Of a stretch of 64,000 nt of DNA, positions 11,271 through 22,094 are shown piece after piece. Within the stretch, counting starts at the first letter, position 1. Each line of letters opens with the position of its first letter. A model generated the notes under the pieces. It made no database searches. It had not been told where the DNA came from and saw nothing but the letters and a program-made list of their open reading frames with translations. The translations under genes and the position numbers were made by a program. The DNA is from Aquanectria penicillioides (Eukaryota; Ascomycota; Sordariomycetes; Hypocreales; Nectriaceae), in contig PYIU01000004.1 in assembly GCA_003415625.1 (NCBI GenBank), positions 4,092,001 through 4,156,000 of the forward strand. Direction: 5' to 3'.

Positions 11271-14200
11271 ATGTTTGGCGCTGTCCCAAGACGCTGGCCC
11301 TACTGCGGCTGCTACATTTACGTGCAGACCGAGCGCAAGTACATCCCTCAGCTCAAGATTGACGCCCACACCACCATCCTCGACACTACCTCTCGCACAA
11401 CTCTCACCCAGATCTTTGTGAATCCCTACAAGGATAAGACTATCGACGAACTCAGCTACATTTTCCCCCTCTATGATGGAGTGTCAGTGGTCGCCTTCAC
11501 CTGCACAGTCGGCGGCCGCGTCATCAAAGGAGTTGTCAAGGAGCGCCAAAAGGCCAAACAGGTTTACACCGAGGCCAAGGCCGCTGGCCAGGTCACCGGT
11601 TTGTTCCAGCAGTCCCAAGAAGCCGGTGACGTATTTTCAACAACCATCGGAAATGTACCCGCTGGGGAAAAGGTCAAGGTCGAAATTACTTACCTCGGCG
11701 AGCTCAAGCACGACGCCGAGGTTGACGGTGTCCGCTTTACTATCCCCACACACATTGCTCCCCGATACGGCAGCGCTGAGAGCCTCATTTCAAAAGGCCA
11801 CACCTTCAAGGAAGAAGGCATTTCCATCACCGTCGATGCTGAAATGCCCGACGGTTCTGCTATTCGAGCCATCCAGTCCTCGTCTCATCCCATCTCAGTG
11901 AGCATCGGCACTACCTCCACAGCCCCCTCTGCCGACCCTTCCCTTCGCAAAGCCTCTGCCACCTTGTCACAAGGCACAGCCAGCCTGGACAAAGATTTTG
12001 TCGTTCATGTCGTGGCAACCAAACTTGGCGAGCCCGCTGCTTTTGTCGAGACCCACCCTACCCTTCCCAACCAGCGTGCCTTGATGGCCACCCTTGTGCC
12101 AAAGTTCAAGCTCCCCGCTGAAAAGCCTGAGATCGTGTTCATCTGTGACCGAAGTGGTAGCATGGCAGGCAGTAACATCACTGGCCTTGTCGCTGCCCTC
12201 AACATCTTCCTTAAATCGCTTCCTGTTGGCGTTAAATTTAACATTTGCAGCTTCGGTTCTGGTTTCAGTTTCCTCTGGGATAAGTCCAAGACTTACAGCC
12301 AGGATTCCCTCGATGAGGCTGTCCGCCATGTCCAAGGCTTCAGTGCCAACTTTGGCGGCACAGAAATGTACGAGCCATTCAAGGCCACCTTTGAGAAGCG
12401 ATACAAGGACCTGAACCTCGAGGTCTTCCTCATCACTGATGGCGAGATCTGGGACCAGGACCGACTATTTGGCCTCGTCAACGAAAAGGTTGCTGAGAGC
12501 AAGGGCGCAGTCCGTGTCTTTACTCTCGGTATCGGAACCGGAGCGAGCACTTCTTTGATCGAGGGTGTTGCCCGTGCCGGTAATGGTTTCGCCCAGACAG
12601 TCGAAAGTGGCGAAAAGATGGACAAGAAGGTTATTCGCATGCTCAAGGGATCTCTCTTCCCCCATATCAAAGATTACAGCCTCGAAATCAAGTATGAAAA
12701 GTCCAAGAGCCAGGATGCCGACGACAACGACGATGGCGATTTCGAGGTCATCGAGAAGGTTATGGATTCGCTCAGCATCAGGACCCTCGTCGGCGATGCA
12801 GAACAGGCCGACAAGCCGGAGCCCAAGCAAAAGATTTCTCTCTTCAGCAGCAACGTGGACGACGACGACGACACTGAGATGACTGATGCCCCTGACAATG
12901 TCGATTCCAAGTACGATCACCTCCCGACCGTCGCCACCCCTCGCTACCTCCAGGCTCCCGCCGAAATTCCCCTTTGTACCCCTTCAGCCGAACCACTGTG
13001 TATGTCTTACTGTCCGACTTCGACTCGGCCAAGACGCCTAAGTCGGTTATCCTCAGGGGCACATCTAAACATGGCCCTCTGGAATTGGAGATCCCTATCG
13101 TCAACCTTGTGGAGAAATCAACCACCATCCACCAACTCGCTGCCCGCAAGGAAGTTAAGGAGCTTGAAGAGGGCCGCGGCTGGCTTTCAAAGTCCAAGGA
13201 CAGCACCGGAAAGTTGCTGAAGGAGAAGCACGAGGGCCAGTTTTCTGACATGGTCGAACGCGAGGCCGTCCGACTGGGTGTCAAATTTCAGGTCGCGGGC
13301 AAATGGTGCTCCTTTGTCGCCGTCGAGGAGTCTACTGACGAGCCTGAAAAGACCAAGAAGCAGCTGAGAGAAATCGAGGTTGTCAAGCTTGACGAGCCTG
13401 TTGTTTCCCATCAACCTATGCATTATGCCGCTTTGTCGTCGTTCGGTGGACCTGCGATACCTGCGGGCTTTGGGGCGATAGCACCACAACCAACAGGTTT
13501 CGCATCCAGCAACGCACAGCCTTTTGGTATGGTCACAAGAAGCAAGGCAAGCAGTGGTGGTGGCTTGTTTGGCTCGCTCGCCTCGTCGTTGAGAAGGTCG
13601 TCCAAGTCGTCCCAGATGTCCGCCGGACTTGAGAGCGGCAACTACAGCGTGAGCCCGACCACTAGCAGCAGCGGCCGTGGTGGTCTTTTTGGCGGACTTT
13701 TCGGTTCTGCTCCAGCTCCTGAACTTGCTAACCCTACTCAATGCGGAGAATCCTCTAGTCCTAATAATCCCTTTGCACAATCTGGGGTCTCTTTGGTGCT
13801 CCCGCTGCTCCCGCTGCTCCTCCTCCTCCTCCTGCTCCTATGGCAGCATCTACAAGTCTTTTCGGTGGTCCCGCCCCTCCTCGCGCGCGTCAGTCAGTCT
13901 CTGCTTTTGGAAGTGCCTCTGGCGGGCTATTTGGAAATAATTCTGGACCCGTTGCATCGCCATTTGGCTCCGCCCTTGGAGGAGCGCCACCAGTTGCCCA
14001 AGTCGACGAGAGCCTGCTGCAGCAATACCAAGCCGAGATGGATGAGAGTGCTGCCATGCCTCTCCCTGACGACTCATTTTCTCAACCTAACGACAAATTT
14101 TATCCCAGAGCATCAGGACCTCCCGGCGCCACGAAGGCCAAGAAGGCGTCGGCTCCCTCAAAGAGGGCACCGGCGTCCCCTCAGCCCGTTGTTTCTGACC

Positions 14201-14505
14201 CGCTCCAAGCTCTCACTGGTCTCCAGGCCTTTGACGGCAGCTGGGCATGGAGTGCAACTCTCGAGAAGATCCTCGGCGTCACTTCTGCAGATGTCTCCAA
14301 GCTGAGTCTTCCTGCGGAGGTGAGCAACCATGCTGGAAAGGACACCATCTTGGCAACCATGTGTGCGGTGGTGTTCTTCAAGCTCAAATTGAAGGCTGAC
14401 AAGGAGGCTTGGGAAATGTTGGTTGACAAGGCCAAGGGCTGGCTCGAGGACCAGATTGGCGGAAGTGTGGAGGAGTTGGAGAAGATTGTTGACGGGCTCA
14501 TTTAA
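11271..14505 (+). CDS. VIT and von Willebrand A domain protein (two apparent frameshifts)
   Basis: A single-exon gene of about 1,078 residues if two one-base breaks are corrected. The N-terminal 150 residues form a VIT domain (vault protein inter-alpha-trypsin). A vWA domain at about residues 280-460 carries the metal-site motif FICDRSGSM. An acidic stretch rich in Asp follows. Then comes a Gly/Phe-rich region with repeated GLFG, LFGG and GGLFG units resembling FG nucleoporin repeats. The C-terminal 100 residues (around DGSWAW and the WL helices) resemble the C-terminus of VWA5A/PARP4-type proteins. The frame changes at 12969-12972 (C4) and 13784-13787 (G4). In each case one extra C or G restores the family sequence, and with both corrections the total length is a multiple of three. 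This suggests sequencing error rather than decay. The cellular role in fungi is not known. Confidence 0.85.
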
Positions 14506-14925
14506 GACGCAGATTGGTGAACCCCTAGTGGATGAATAATGATAACTGAGATGTCGTGCTTGGAATGTATTGGGTACGGGAATCAAACAGAGAAGATGAC
14601 TTGAATGAAACAAAAGGAGAATGCAAATGATCTTTAGCTCAAATTGAGCTACAAAGTTGAAAAATAAAATAAAAAACGGATAAGATTTGATCAAGGTTGT
14701 GACGATGATGAAGTCTTTCACTTAGTAACTTCGCTTTGAGGGCCCCTAGATTGTAAGCAAGATAACTGCAATAAACAAAATGACTGAAATTACTGGACTA
14801 GTTATGCTATCCTCGTGACTGAACATGTGACTGGTATCCATATGCACCAACCAGCATTGCCTATCCAAAAATAAATAACCATCCCTTCCTCCTTTCATCC
14901 CACGAGCCCAATGCCTGTTTGGGGA
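14506..14925. other. Short intergenic region between convergent genes
   Basis: It holds the 3' ends of the VIT-vWA gene and the FHA kinase gene. A/T-rich stretches near 14655-14680 (AAAATAAAATAAAA) are candidate polyadenylation signals for the plus-strand gene. Nothing else is seen. Confidence 0.5.
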
Positions 14926-16376
14926 TTACCAAATTCCGTCTTCAGAGGCAGCCAAATTCTCCGACCACTCGCTTGGCCAGGATGCTTCACTGAGCAGCTG
15001 GGCAGCCGTCGGACGAGACTGAGGCAATCGAGAAGTCATGCTTCTGAGGTTGTCGACCATGAAGTCGCGGCTTTGGGGGACCAGATCCAAAAGCTGGTCG
15101 CAGGTGGAGGCCGAGAGGCTGCGCTGCCGAAAGTCGTTGGCGTCGAGGACGTAGGCCAAGACGGCGAAAAGCGACCAGATGTCGGACTTGTGGGTCGGAT
15201 CGGAGCCGGCAAACACCTCGGGAGCCCAGTGCCAACGAAGCCAAGCAGCTCGTCGCTGGAGATGGTTGATGTCGTAGAAGCCAAAGTCGGACAGCTGGTA
15301 GCGAATCGTGCCGTCGGGGAGCCTGGCCAGAGGATGTTTTCGGGCCTGACTTCGCCGTAGACGACGCCGCGGCTGTCCAAGAAGGAGAGCGCGGAGAGGA
15401 CTTGGTAGAACATGTCAAAGGCTCGGCTGATGTCTTGATCGAAGTAGCCGAGGAGATGGTTGAGGTTTCCCGACATGAGAACCGAGATGATTCGAAGCGT
15501 TGTGGCGTTCGTTTCTGCGGCGATGAAGCCAACAATGTTGGGCTGAAACACCGAGTTAGCTTACAGTTCAATGCATTCAAAGGGAAGAGGTCACTTACAT
15601 GGCGAGAGAGCCGGGCAAACCGCCGAGTGGCGAGTTCCAGCCTCTAGCCGGTAACAGAGTCGTCCACTGAGAGCGCAATGTCCTTGGCCGCAACGTGCAT
15701 GCCGGAGTGGACATGGACCGCCTCAAAGGTTACGCTGGACGGGCCGGCTCCGAGCATGAGTCGCTGGATGGTCTTGCAAGTCGTCTGATCCCCTTCGGTC
15801 TTGATGAGGGGGGATGGAACGGCAGCCAGTTTTCACGGAACCTGTCCACGATGTCGAAGGCCATGATCCGCGTCATCGGAGAGATGTCGAGGAGCTGGGT
15901 CAACGGGGAGTGTGGTGCCAGCGGATATTCCAGATCCAGCAATCGCCGTCCGAGTTGTGAACCTTGAACTGAGTGTTGGTCTGGGGGTCGACGAGGACCT
16001 TGTTCCACGCCGGTCGCTCGAAGGGGATCACGTTGTCACCTCGAAGGACTTCAGTCGAGCTGTTTTGGGACAGGTCGCACAGGACGATTTCGCCGGAGAG
16101 CGGGTTGATCTGGAACTCGCAATGCTTGATGCCGATGTTGCGGTCGCTGATGATCATGTCGCCCCGGTTCCCGACGGTGAAGAGAGTGACCATGTCGTTG
16201 TGGTTGGCAAGATCACGGGGTAGATAGACGCGAAACTCGCGCTTGGATCGGAGAGCTTTGCGCAGGTGCGGGTCTTGGATGTACGTGGTATGCCTGCGGT
16301 TGTCGGGGTCTTTGGTGACATCATGAGCCCTTAGGTTGACGGGGAGGATAGAAAAGATGGCGGTACGACCACTCAT
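14926..16376 (-). CDS. FHA-domain protein kinase-like protein, probable pseudokinase (frame broken)
   Basis: Starts at MSGRTAIF (ATG at 16374-16376, preceded by a CACCAC-rich leader). Exon 1 runs to 15599, a 56-bp intron (15543-15598, GTAAGT...TTTCAG) follows, and exon 2 runs 15542-14926. Corrected length is about 465 residues. Residues 1-165 form an FHA-like phosphothreonine-binding fold (TVGNRGDMII, IKHCEF, SQNSS). A kinase fold follows: the Gly loop LGAGPSSVTFEA, VAAK lysine, HPNIV, LSDFG and HWAPEV are present. The catalytic HRD is replaced by YGE (VVYGEVRPENIL), so activity is doubtful. Three one-base deficits break the frame at 15905-15908, 15808-15813 and about 15325-15328. An in-frame TAG at 15644-15646 lies between VTG and RLELATRRF. 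The corrected length is a multiple of three. It is either a damaged gene or a poorly sequenced one. Confidence 0.75.
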
Positions 16377-18007
16377 CGTGGTGTGGTGGTGGTGGTATGA
16401 GGTGGGTATAGTCGAAGTGAGACTTTGTGCTTCTGGCGGAAGGGGGTTGTTTCTTTTTGTCGTTTGTGAGAGTGGGAGTGAGCGGATGAGAGGAAGGTCG
16501 ACAGTTGAGAATCGGAAGGGGGATTTATAGACGAGATGCCTCCATCCGCAAGCTCTTGAAGCATTCACTCGAGACGGAGGTTGAAGGGGGAGGTGAATGA
16601 AGCCATGGTGAATGGCGGCGTTGAAGCAGGCAGTACAAAGGCAGAGTTCACCATCTCTCACCGGAGTGGATACTGTATCTGCTTCCTGAGAAAGGGGAAG
16701 AGAGGCTATCTACGAGTTGGTTTTGTATGGGATGATTGATTGAACGGAGACCTGGTTAGTCTTGGAGGCGGATGGATGCCTGGAGATTAATGGTGAATTT
16801 AAGTAGATTTGAAAGGAATAGAAACTCTTGGTGGTTGAATAACTGCTAGTTGCCCTTTGTAAATAATGTTTCTTTGTTGAAAGAGAGCCTCAAAGTGTGG
16901 GTATATGGTTCTTGTTTGTTGCCGTTGCAAAAGGGCAGATAAAAAGACATAGACTGAAAGAAACATGTTAACTATTCCACCATCAAAGAATGAAATGCAT
17001 CTTCACTTATGGAAAGTACTCTTTATTGAGTTGATACATATTTTATGAATTCTATGTATCACATTTTTATACAGCTGACTCCTACACTGCTTCAATGCGT
17101 GCCGATATCCAGACTTGAATGCCGGATACACGGCTCGGGGACCAATTACGCGTATGCAACACAACACAACCGCTCTGCGATGGCGCAGCCGCAAGCCAGA
17201 ACCGTCATCTAAGTGGCCGAGACAGATGAGGCCATCTGAACTGACGGACCCACACGGCAGCGCTGAGTATCGGTTAACTTACACGAGCTCTCGTCTTTGC
17301 ACGTGGGCATCCCGCTTAGTAAGGAAGCATAGAAGGATCCTACGAGGCGATGGCGGTGAATTCTGAGGCACGATGCGGCCGAGAAGCCCGTGGCCCGAAA
17401 GGTCGGTCGACATCAGCCCAATGCGGAGGAAAAATCTACGTAAGACGAGGGAAATGAGAAGAAAGAGTCACTGTAGCTGAAACGATGCCCAAAGCGGCGG
17501 CGCCGTCGAGCCCGATGAGAAGCGTGGCCACTCCTCTCCTTGGACCTGGACTTGGGCTTGGACTTGGACGGCGCGAATCGCATCGCCGGGGGCAGGGATA
17601 ATACATATTCACATGGTCGTCATCCGATGTTAGTGGCTGGCCCCGTCCGTCCAGGCCTCAAACAGGACGTGCGTAATCAGCCCCTCCTCCCCTGGTCGAT
17701 GGGGCTTCCCGGGCAACAATGCCAGGGCAGCTGAAGAGGGGAGCGAGCGAGACGGAGTTTGTTGGGTTGACTGCCGGATATCCGGATATCAACGAGTCCA
17801 GGTTGGGGTACGAGGTTTAGAAGAAGAAGAGACAACAGCTCAAGAAGAAGAAGAAGAAGAAGGGGAACTGGTGTGATGAAGATGAAGATGATGATGGTAC
17901 ATTTTCTGAACCAGATTGGGTTAAACCGGAAAAATAAATGTGGGCTAAAATGCCTATTGCGTCTTGATGCGGGACGCTGATAGGTCGGGCGGGTGTGAAG
18001 TGAAATA
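16377..18007. other. Intergenic, no gene recognised
   Basis: Upstream region of the minus-strand FHA gene, with the C/T-rich leader on that strand at about 16377-16560, followed by AT-rich DNA (16780-17080) without a recognisable frame. GAA/AAG trinucleotide runs occur near 17820-17890. The transposon begins at 18008. Confidence 0.55.
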
Positions 18008-18087
18008 CCGTAGGAACTCAAAAAATTCAAAATACGCTAGTACCCTGGCTGCATGGATTCCCGGTTCCAGTCCCCACCAAAATCGTA
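18008..18087. repeat. Left terminal inverted repeat of the transposon
   Basis: Its reverse complement matches 20005-20084 with one mismatch. The outer end is adjacent to TA at 18006-18007. Confidence 0.93.
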
Positions 18088-18217
18088 GGGACAGAAAAAC
18101 TGACTGCCCAGGTCTTCCGGTCTTACAGTCTTCGGCTGTTTCAAGCTGCCTTACGTATTGCCTAGCTGCACGGCTAGCTACAGCCTGCACCGCATTTTCC
18201 CTCTTGCAACACCAAAA

Positions 18218-19954
18218 ATGCCGCTTCAACACCGCAACCCAAATGTCACTCCACGAGCCCGGCCGGGACCGAAAAAGGCAAAATTTATTGATCGAGCCTA
18301 TAGTCCCTTACAGTCCATTTCTCGAACTGAAAGAAGCTATTCCAAGCAGCAGAAAGAGAAGGTGATCATGTTCATGATCCACCACAAAGTGTACGATCCT
18401 AGCAACCCAAGAGCCGTTGATGGGTATCGCCCGCCGCTATTGAGGGAGGCAGCCGACTTCTTCAAGATACCTTTAAATACAATTTATGTGTGGTATTGCA
18501 ATCGTCAAAAATTTGAGGCCTCACAGCTACAACGTACGTACAGACCATATTGGCCCGACCTCGAAGACCGACTTTTCAACCTCTTTATTGAGCAGCGGCT
18601 ACAGAATAAGATGGTAACAGTAGCATGGTTCCGGAGAACTGCGCAAGCTATTTTTGCAGAGCTCTATCCCCAATCACTATATCATTTTACCTTTTCGAAC
18701 GGCTGGTGGGGCCTCTTTAAGAGAAGATACAATATCGTCCGACGGAAGGTCACCAAGGCAGCTACTAGACGACCAGAAGAATACGTTTCTATAGTAAATT
18801 GCTTTCTCAAATTTATCCGCCGCATCTCCAACAACTGGACACCAGCTCCTAGCTTCCTCGACCCAATCCTGAGCTCCCCCTCCCGTCGATTTAATAAGAA
18901 CCGTACATTGAACCTTGACGAGACTCCTATTCCGTTCGAATACCTCAGCGGCTATTCTTATGACCTCAAAGGGGCTAAGACTATTGCAGCCAAGTTAGAC
19001 CGTTCCGGCTGGGATAAGAGGCAAGCCACTTTGGTGCTTTTTATCTTTGCTGATGGTATCTTAAGGTTGAAGCCTAAGATCATTTTTCATGGGCAGCCAA
19101 ATGGCCGCCTTCTTCGGGATGAGGGGCATCTCTATTCACCAGATGTGACCGTGGAGTTCAATGAGACGGCATATAACAATGAGACTTTATTCCAAAAGTG
19201 GATTACAGAGGAATTACAGTACATTAGTCCCTCTGAGGAAAAGCTCCTTGTAATGGATGTCGCCACCTTCCACAAAACCGAGGCTATCCTCACACAGCTT
19301 CGTGAACACAAGGTCACCACCGCATTGATCCCGCCTGGCTGTACGAGCCTTCTTCAGCCTCTCGATACTGCAATTAATAGGCCCTTTAAAGATTGGCTTC
19401 GCGATGCCACAGAGGCGTACGTCTTTAAAGCCGAGCAAGCTGGAAAGACAGAGTGGTCTGTTCAAGATAAACGGATCATGACAACCTTTGTAGTGGCTGA
19501 GGCTGTAAAACAGCTGTCTCAGCGGACAGAAATGGTCGAAAAGGCATTCCTTGATTGCGGCATTAGCGTCAGGCCTGACGGCAGCCAGGACTCAATGATC
19601 AATATCAAGGATATTGACCATAAGGCAATTGACTTCACAGGGTGGGAAACAGCCCTTGATATTACTATTAAGGCCGAGGAGCTTGTGGACCGACTGTGTG
19701 ACAATGAGGAACTTATTCACAGCGGTGAGGAACTAGTGATAGCATATTCTACCTTAAAGGTCAAGGATTTGAAGGGTTTGCTGCAGCAGCGAGGGCTTCC
19801 AGTCTCAGGTCGGAAGGAACAGCTTGTCAGACGGCTGATTGACAACGATGCCCTTCAATACAGCCAAACACAGAGGAAAAGGAGGAGGTGGTCTGTCCCT
19901 CCCTCGTCATCACGATCAGGCCGGCACACCTGGCCCGTCCGTAACGCACTTTAG
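18218..19954 (+). CDS. DDE transposase (pogo/Tc1-mariner type) with C-terminal SAP domain
   Basis: Encodes 578 residues without introns. The ATG at 18218 is the first in frame inside the element; the open frame extends further upstream only through non-ATG codons. The N-terminal 190 residues carry helix-turn-helix and CENP-B-like DNA-binding segments. The catalytic core shows Asp234 (NLDETP), Asp347 (VMDVATFH) and Asp383 (LLQPLD): a DDD triad with 35 residues between the last two. The segment IPPGCTSLLQPLD is typical of this family. Residues about 510-545 (STLKVKDLKGLLQQRGLPVSGRKEQLVRRL region) match a SAP DNA-binding motif. A basic tail follows. All catalytic residues are present, so the enzyme may be active. 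It would cut and paste the element at TA sites. Confidence 0.93.
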   Translation: MPLQHRNPNVTPRARPGPKKAKFIDRAYSPLQSISRTERSYSKQQKEKVIMFMIHHKVYDPSNPRAVDGYRPPLLREAADFFKIPLNTIYVWYCNRQKFEASQLQRTYRPYWPDLEDRLFNLFIEQRLQNKMVTVAWFRRTAQAIFAELYPQSLYHFTFSNGWWGLFKRRYNIVRRKVTKAATRRPEEYVSIVNCFLKFIRRISNNWTPAPSFLDPILSSPSRRFNKNRTLNLDETPIPFEYLSGYSYDLKGAKTIAAKLDRSGWDKRQATLVLFIFADGILRLKPKIIFHGQPNGRLLRDEGHLYSPDVTVEFNETAYNNETLFQKWITEELQYISPSEEKLLVMDVATFHKTEAILTQLREHKVTTALIPPGCTSLLQPLDTAINRPFKDWLRDATEAYVFKAEQAGKTEWSVQDKRIMTTFVVAEAVKQLSQRTEMVEKAFLDCGISVRPDGSQDSMINIKDIDHKAIDFTGWETALDITIKAEELVDRLCDNEELIHSGEELVIAYSTLKVKDLKGLLQQRGLPVSGRKEQLVRRLIDNDALQYSQTQRKRRRWSVPPSSSRSGRHTWPVRNAL

Positions 19955-20004
19955 GTAGCAAGACAGAAAAAACAAGGTGGTCTGGTTGGCCAGTTTTTAT
20001 TACA

Positions 20005-20084
20005 TACGATTTTGGTGGGGACTGGAACCGGGAATCCATGCAGCCAGGGTACTAGCGTATTTTGAAATTTTTGAGTTCCTACGG
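20005..20084. repeat. Right terminal inverted repeat of the transposon
   Basis: Reverse complement of 18008-18087 with one mismatch. The outer end is adjacent to TA at 20085-20086. Confidence 0.93.
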
Positions 20085-20580
20085 TACAAGATTGTGTGTT
20101 GTGTGTGTGTGTGTGTGTGTGTGTGTTTTGTTTCCGGTAGTGAGAGGACGAAGAGCGAACTAGTCTAGTAAAAATGACAAGAGGCAAGGGCAGCAACTTT
20201 GGCTAGTGTGTGGGGAATTACGCGTTCCGACCTCAACATCCCCCGGACGATTTCACTTGATCATGTCCCATTTCCATGTGATTGATGAATGCATGCTTTT
20301 TTTTTTTTTTTTGCTAAACTACTTTGTGTGTTTTGGGTATCTAATCTAAGGTCGTTTCAATCGGTTGCGTAAAACTAAGCTCCCACTTCTTCTTTTTTTT
20401 TTTTTTTTTTTTTTTTTTGCTCTTTCTTCCAAGTTGCGTGTGATTTCTTTTGAGTTTCAGGTTTGTCGGTTGTTGTCGGTTGTGGGTGGTGGCGACGGTG
20501 GAGCTTCAGGGATGTTATATACAAGTTTTGTACCGGGCCATTGCTTGTCGGTTGGTTGGTTGGTTGGCTGGCTGGCTGGC
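20085..20580. other. Intergenic with simple repeats
   Basis: It contains a (GT)n microsatellite at about 20096-20128, T runs of 14 to 25 bases near 20300 and 20395-20418, and a GGTT/GGCT repeat at about 20549-20580. It is the 3' flank of the minus-strand glycosidase gene. No gene is seen. Confidence 0.5.
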
Positions 20581-22022
20581 TTAGAAGTATCCGAAGAAGC
20601 CAAAGGCGGCGACGCTCAGAAGGATCAGGATGGAGGGCTCGATGTTGCCGGCCTGGGACGTGGAGGTGACGGTGGCGGCGCTGGACGACGAGGTAGGGGT
20701 GGTGGAGCTGGAGCTGTCTGCAGAGGAGCCGGTAGCGTTAGAAGATGCGCTGGATCCAGAGGCCGTAGCGGCAGCGGAGGTGGAGGAGTCGGTACCGGAG
20801 GAGGAAGCCTTGGACTTTGAAGTAGTGGTTCCCGAGGAGGAGGAGGATGAGGAGGAAGAGGGCGAGACGGAGGTGGAAGTGGAGGAAGACTTGGACGAGG
20901 ATGAGGATGAGGACGAAGAGGAGGACGAAGAGGAGCTCTTGTTGATCTTGATGCTCGAGTAGTCGCCGGTCTGGTCGCCGTAGGTGTAGCTCTTGGCCGG
21001 GTTGTAGTTGGTGACCTTGACGCTCTCGACGGTCATGGTGAAGGGAGCGTCGTCGTAGTCGGTCTCGCCGCCGGCCCAGGTGATGGTGCCCTCGGCGTTG
21101 TCGCTGTCGCCGCCGGCCCAGATGCCGAGCTTGACGCGCATGGGGGTCTGCGGGTAGGTGCTGCTGTAGGCGAGGGTGCGCACGGCGGTGCCGTCGATGT
21201 ACCAGATGCACGACGACTCGGTCCAGTCGATGGTGTAGTTGTGGCTGGTGCCCTGGGCGTCGGTGACGGCGGCGTCGACCTCGCGATCGCTGGTTGTGGT
21301 GTTGCCCTTGCTGAAGTAGTTGGTCTGGACTTCGGAGTTGTCACCACCGAGCCACTCCCAGTCACTGCAAGAGCGTTAGTTACGGTATTCAATTGCAAGT
21401 AGAGGGAAAATTAAAGGAGGGGAAATGCAAAAAGTTGCGAGCGGTAAACTGTGGGCGGAACTTACATCTCGTCCAGGTCGTCAGACAGGAGCACGGCCGA
21501 AGACACAATGCCGGTTCCGTTGGCCGACTTCATGTGCACCTCGACTCGGCCGAAGAAGATGTACCACTCGGACTGAATGGTAGGAGCATTGCCCTTTTTG
21601 TTAATGGTAAACTCGGCGCCGCTGGACGTGTAGCTGACGGAGCCGGAGCCGACCGACGACCAGTTGTCGCTGTCGGCTCCGTTGGTGAAGTCGACAGAGT
21701 AGGTGGTAGATAGAGCAGTGTCGGCGCTGCAGGTGGCTGAATGACAGGAGAGAAAAAAAGCCAATTGTTAGAGATTTGATGTTGATGTTGATAATATGAA
21801 ATGATATGATATGAGATGAGATGAGATGAGAGAAAGAACTGGTGGGAGGGAACAAGAAAAAGAAAATTGGGGAGAATGTGGTTGTACACATCACATCCCT
21901 GGGTTTGGGGCGATCGATAGGCGATGTAACTCACTCTTCTTCAGCGGGTTGCATGAGCTGGAGGTCTGAGCAGCGACCCCAGTCATCAAGGCCACAGCGG
22001 CAATTGAAAGGTGCTTGAGCAT
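20581..22022 (-). CDS. Crh-type GH16 cell-wall transglycosidase, GPI-anchored
   Basis: Three exons (22022-21935, 21736-21466, 21364-20581) separated by introns of 198 bp and 101 bp give 380 residues. The signal peptide spans about residues 1-19 (MLKHLSIAAVALMTGVAAQ). The mature start CNPLKKTTCSADTAL is typical of the Crh family. The active-site motif DEIDWEW is formed exactly across the second intron (phase 2), with the two catalytic Glu of GH16. The catalytic domain runs to about residue 255. A long Ser/Thr-rich stalk and a hydrophobic C-terminal tail (SILILLSVAAFGFFGYF) follow, the pattern of a GPI-anchored wall protein. Such enzymes join chitin to beta-glucan in the wall. No chitin-binding CBM18 module is present. 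The frame is intact. Confidence 0.93.
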
Positions 22023-22036
22023 TTTGATTGTAGTTG

Positions 22037-22094
22037 TGTTGTGTGTGTGTGTTGTGTGTGTGTTGTGTGTGTGTTGTGTGTGTGCTGTGTGTAT
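22037..22094. repeat. GT-rich tandem repeat in the Crh leader
   Basis: About four imperfect copies of a 12-base unit of the GTGTGTGTGTTG type lie 15-70 bases before the Crh start codon (CA-rich on the coding strand). This is probably 5' leader and could vary in length between strains. Confidence 0.6.

Larger units (their letters stand above)
18008..20084 (+). mobile_element. Complete pogo/Tc1-mariner-like DNA transposon with 80-bp TIRs
   Basis: The element is 2,077 bp and is flanked on both sides by the dinucleotide TA (18006-18007 and 20085-20086), the target duplication of the Tc1/mariner/pogo superfamily. The terminal inverted repeats are 18008-18087 and 20005-20084. Starting CCGTAGGAACTC, they match over 80 bp with a single mismatch in an A/T run. 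Between them lies one intact transposase gene. Near-identity of the two ends and the undamaged frame point to a recent insertion. No sign of repeat-induced point mutation is apparent. Confidence 0.93.

Noticed and set aside
16377..16661. N-terminal extension of the FHA protein upstream of MSGRTAIF
   Set aside because: The DNA is C/T- and CACCAC-rich like a leader and the added residues have no fold, so the ATG at 16374-16376 was kept.
18158..18217. Longer transposase start
   Set aside because: The extension begins at TTG, not ATG. The first ATG in frame is at 18218.
20630..20962. Acidic Glu/Asp-rich open frame on the plus strand
   Set aside because: It is the antisense shadow of the Ser-rich stalk of the Crh protein.
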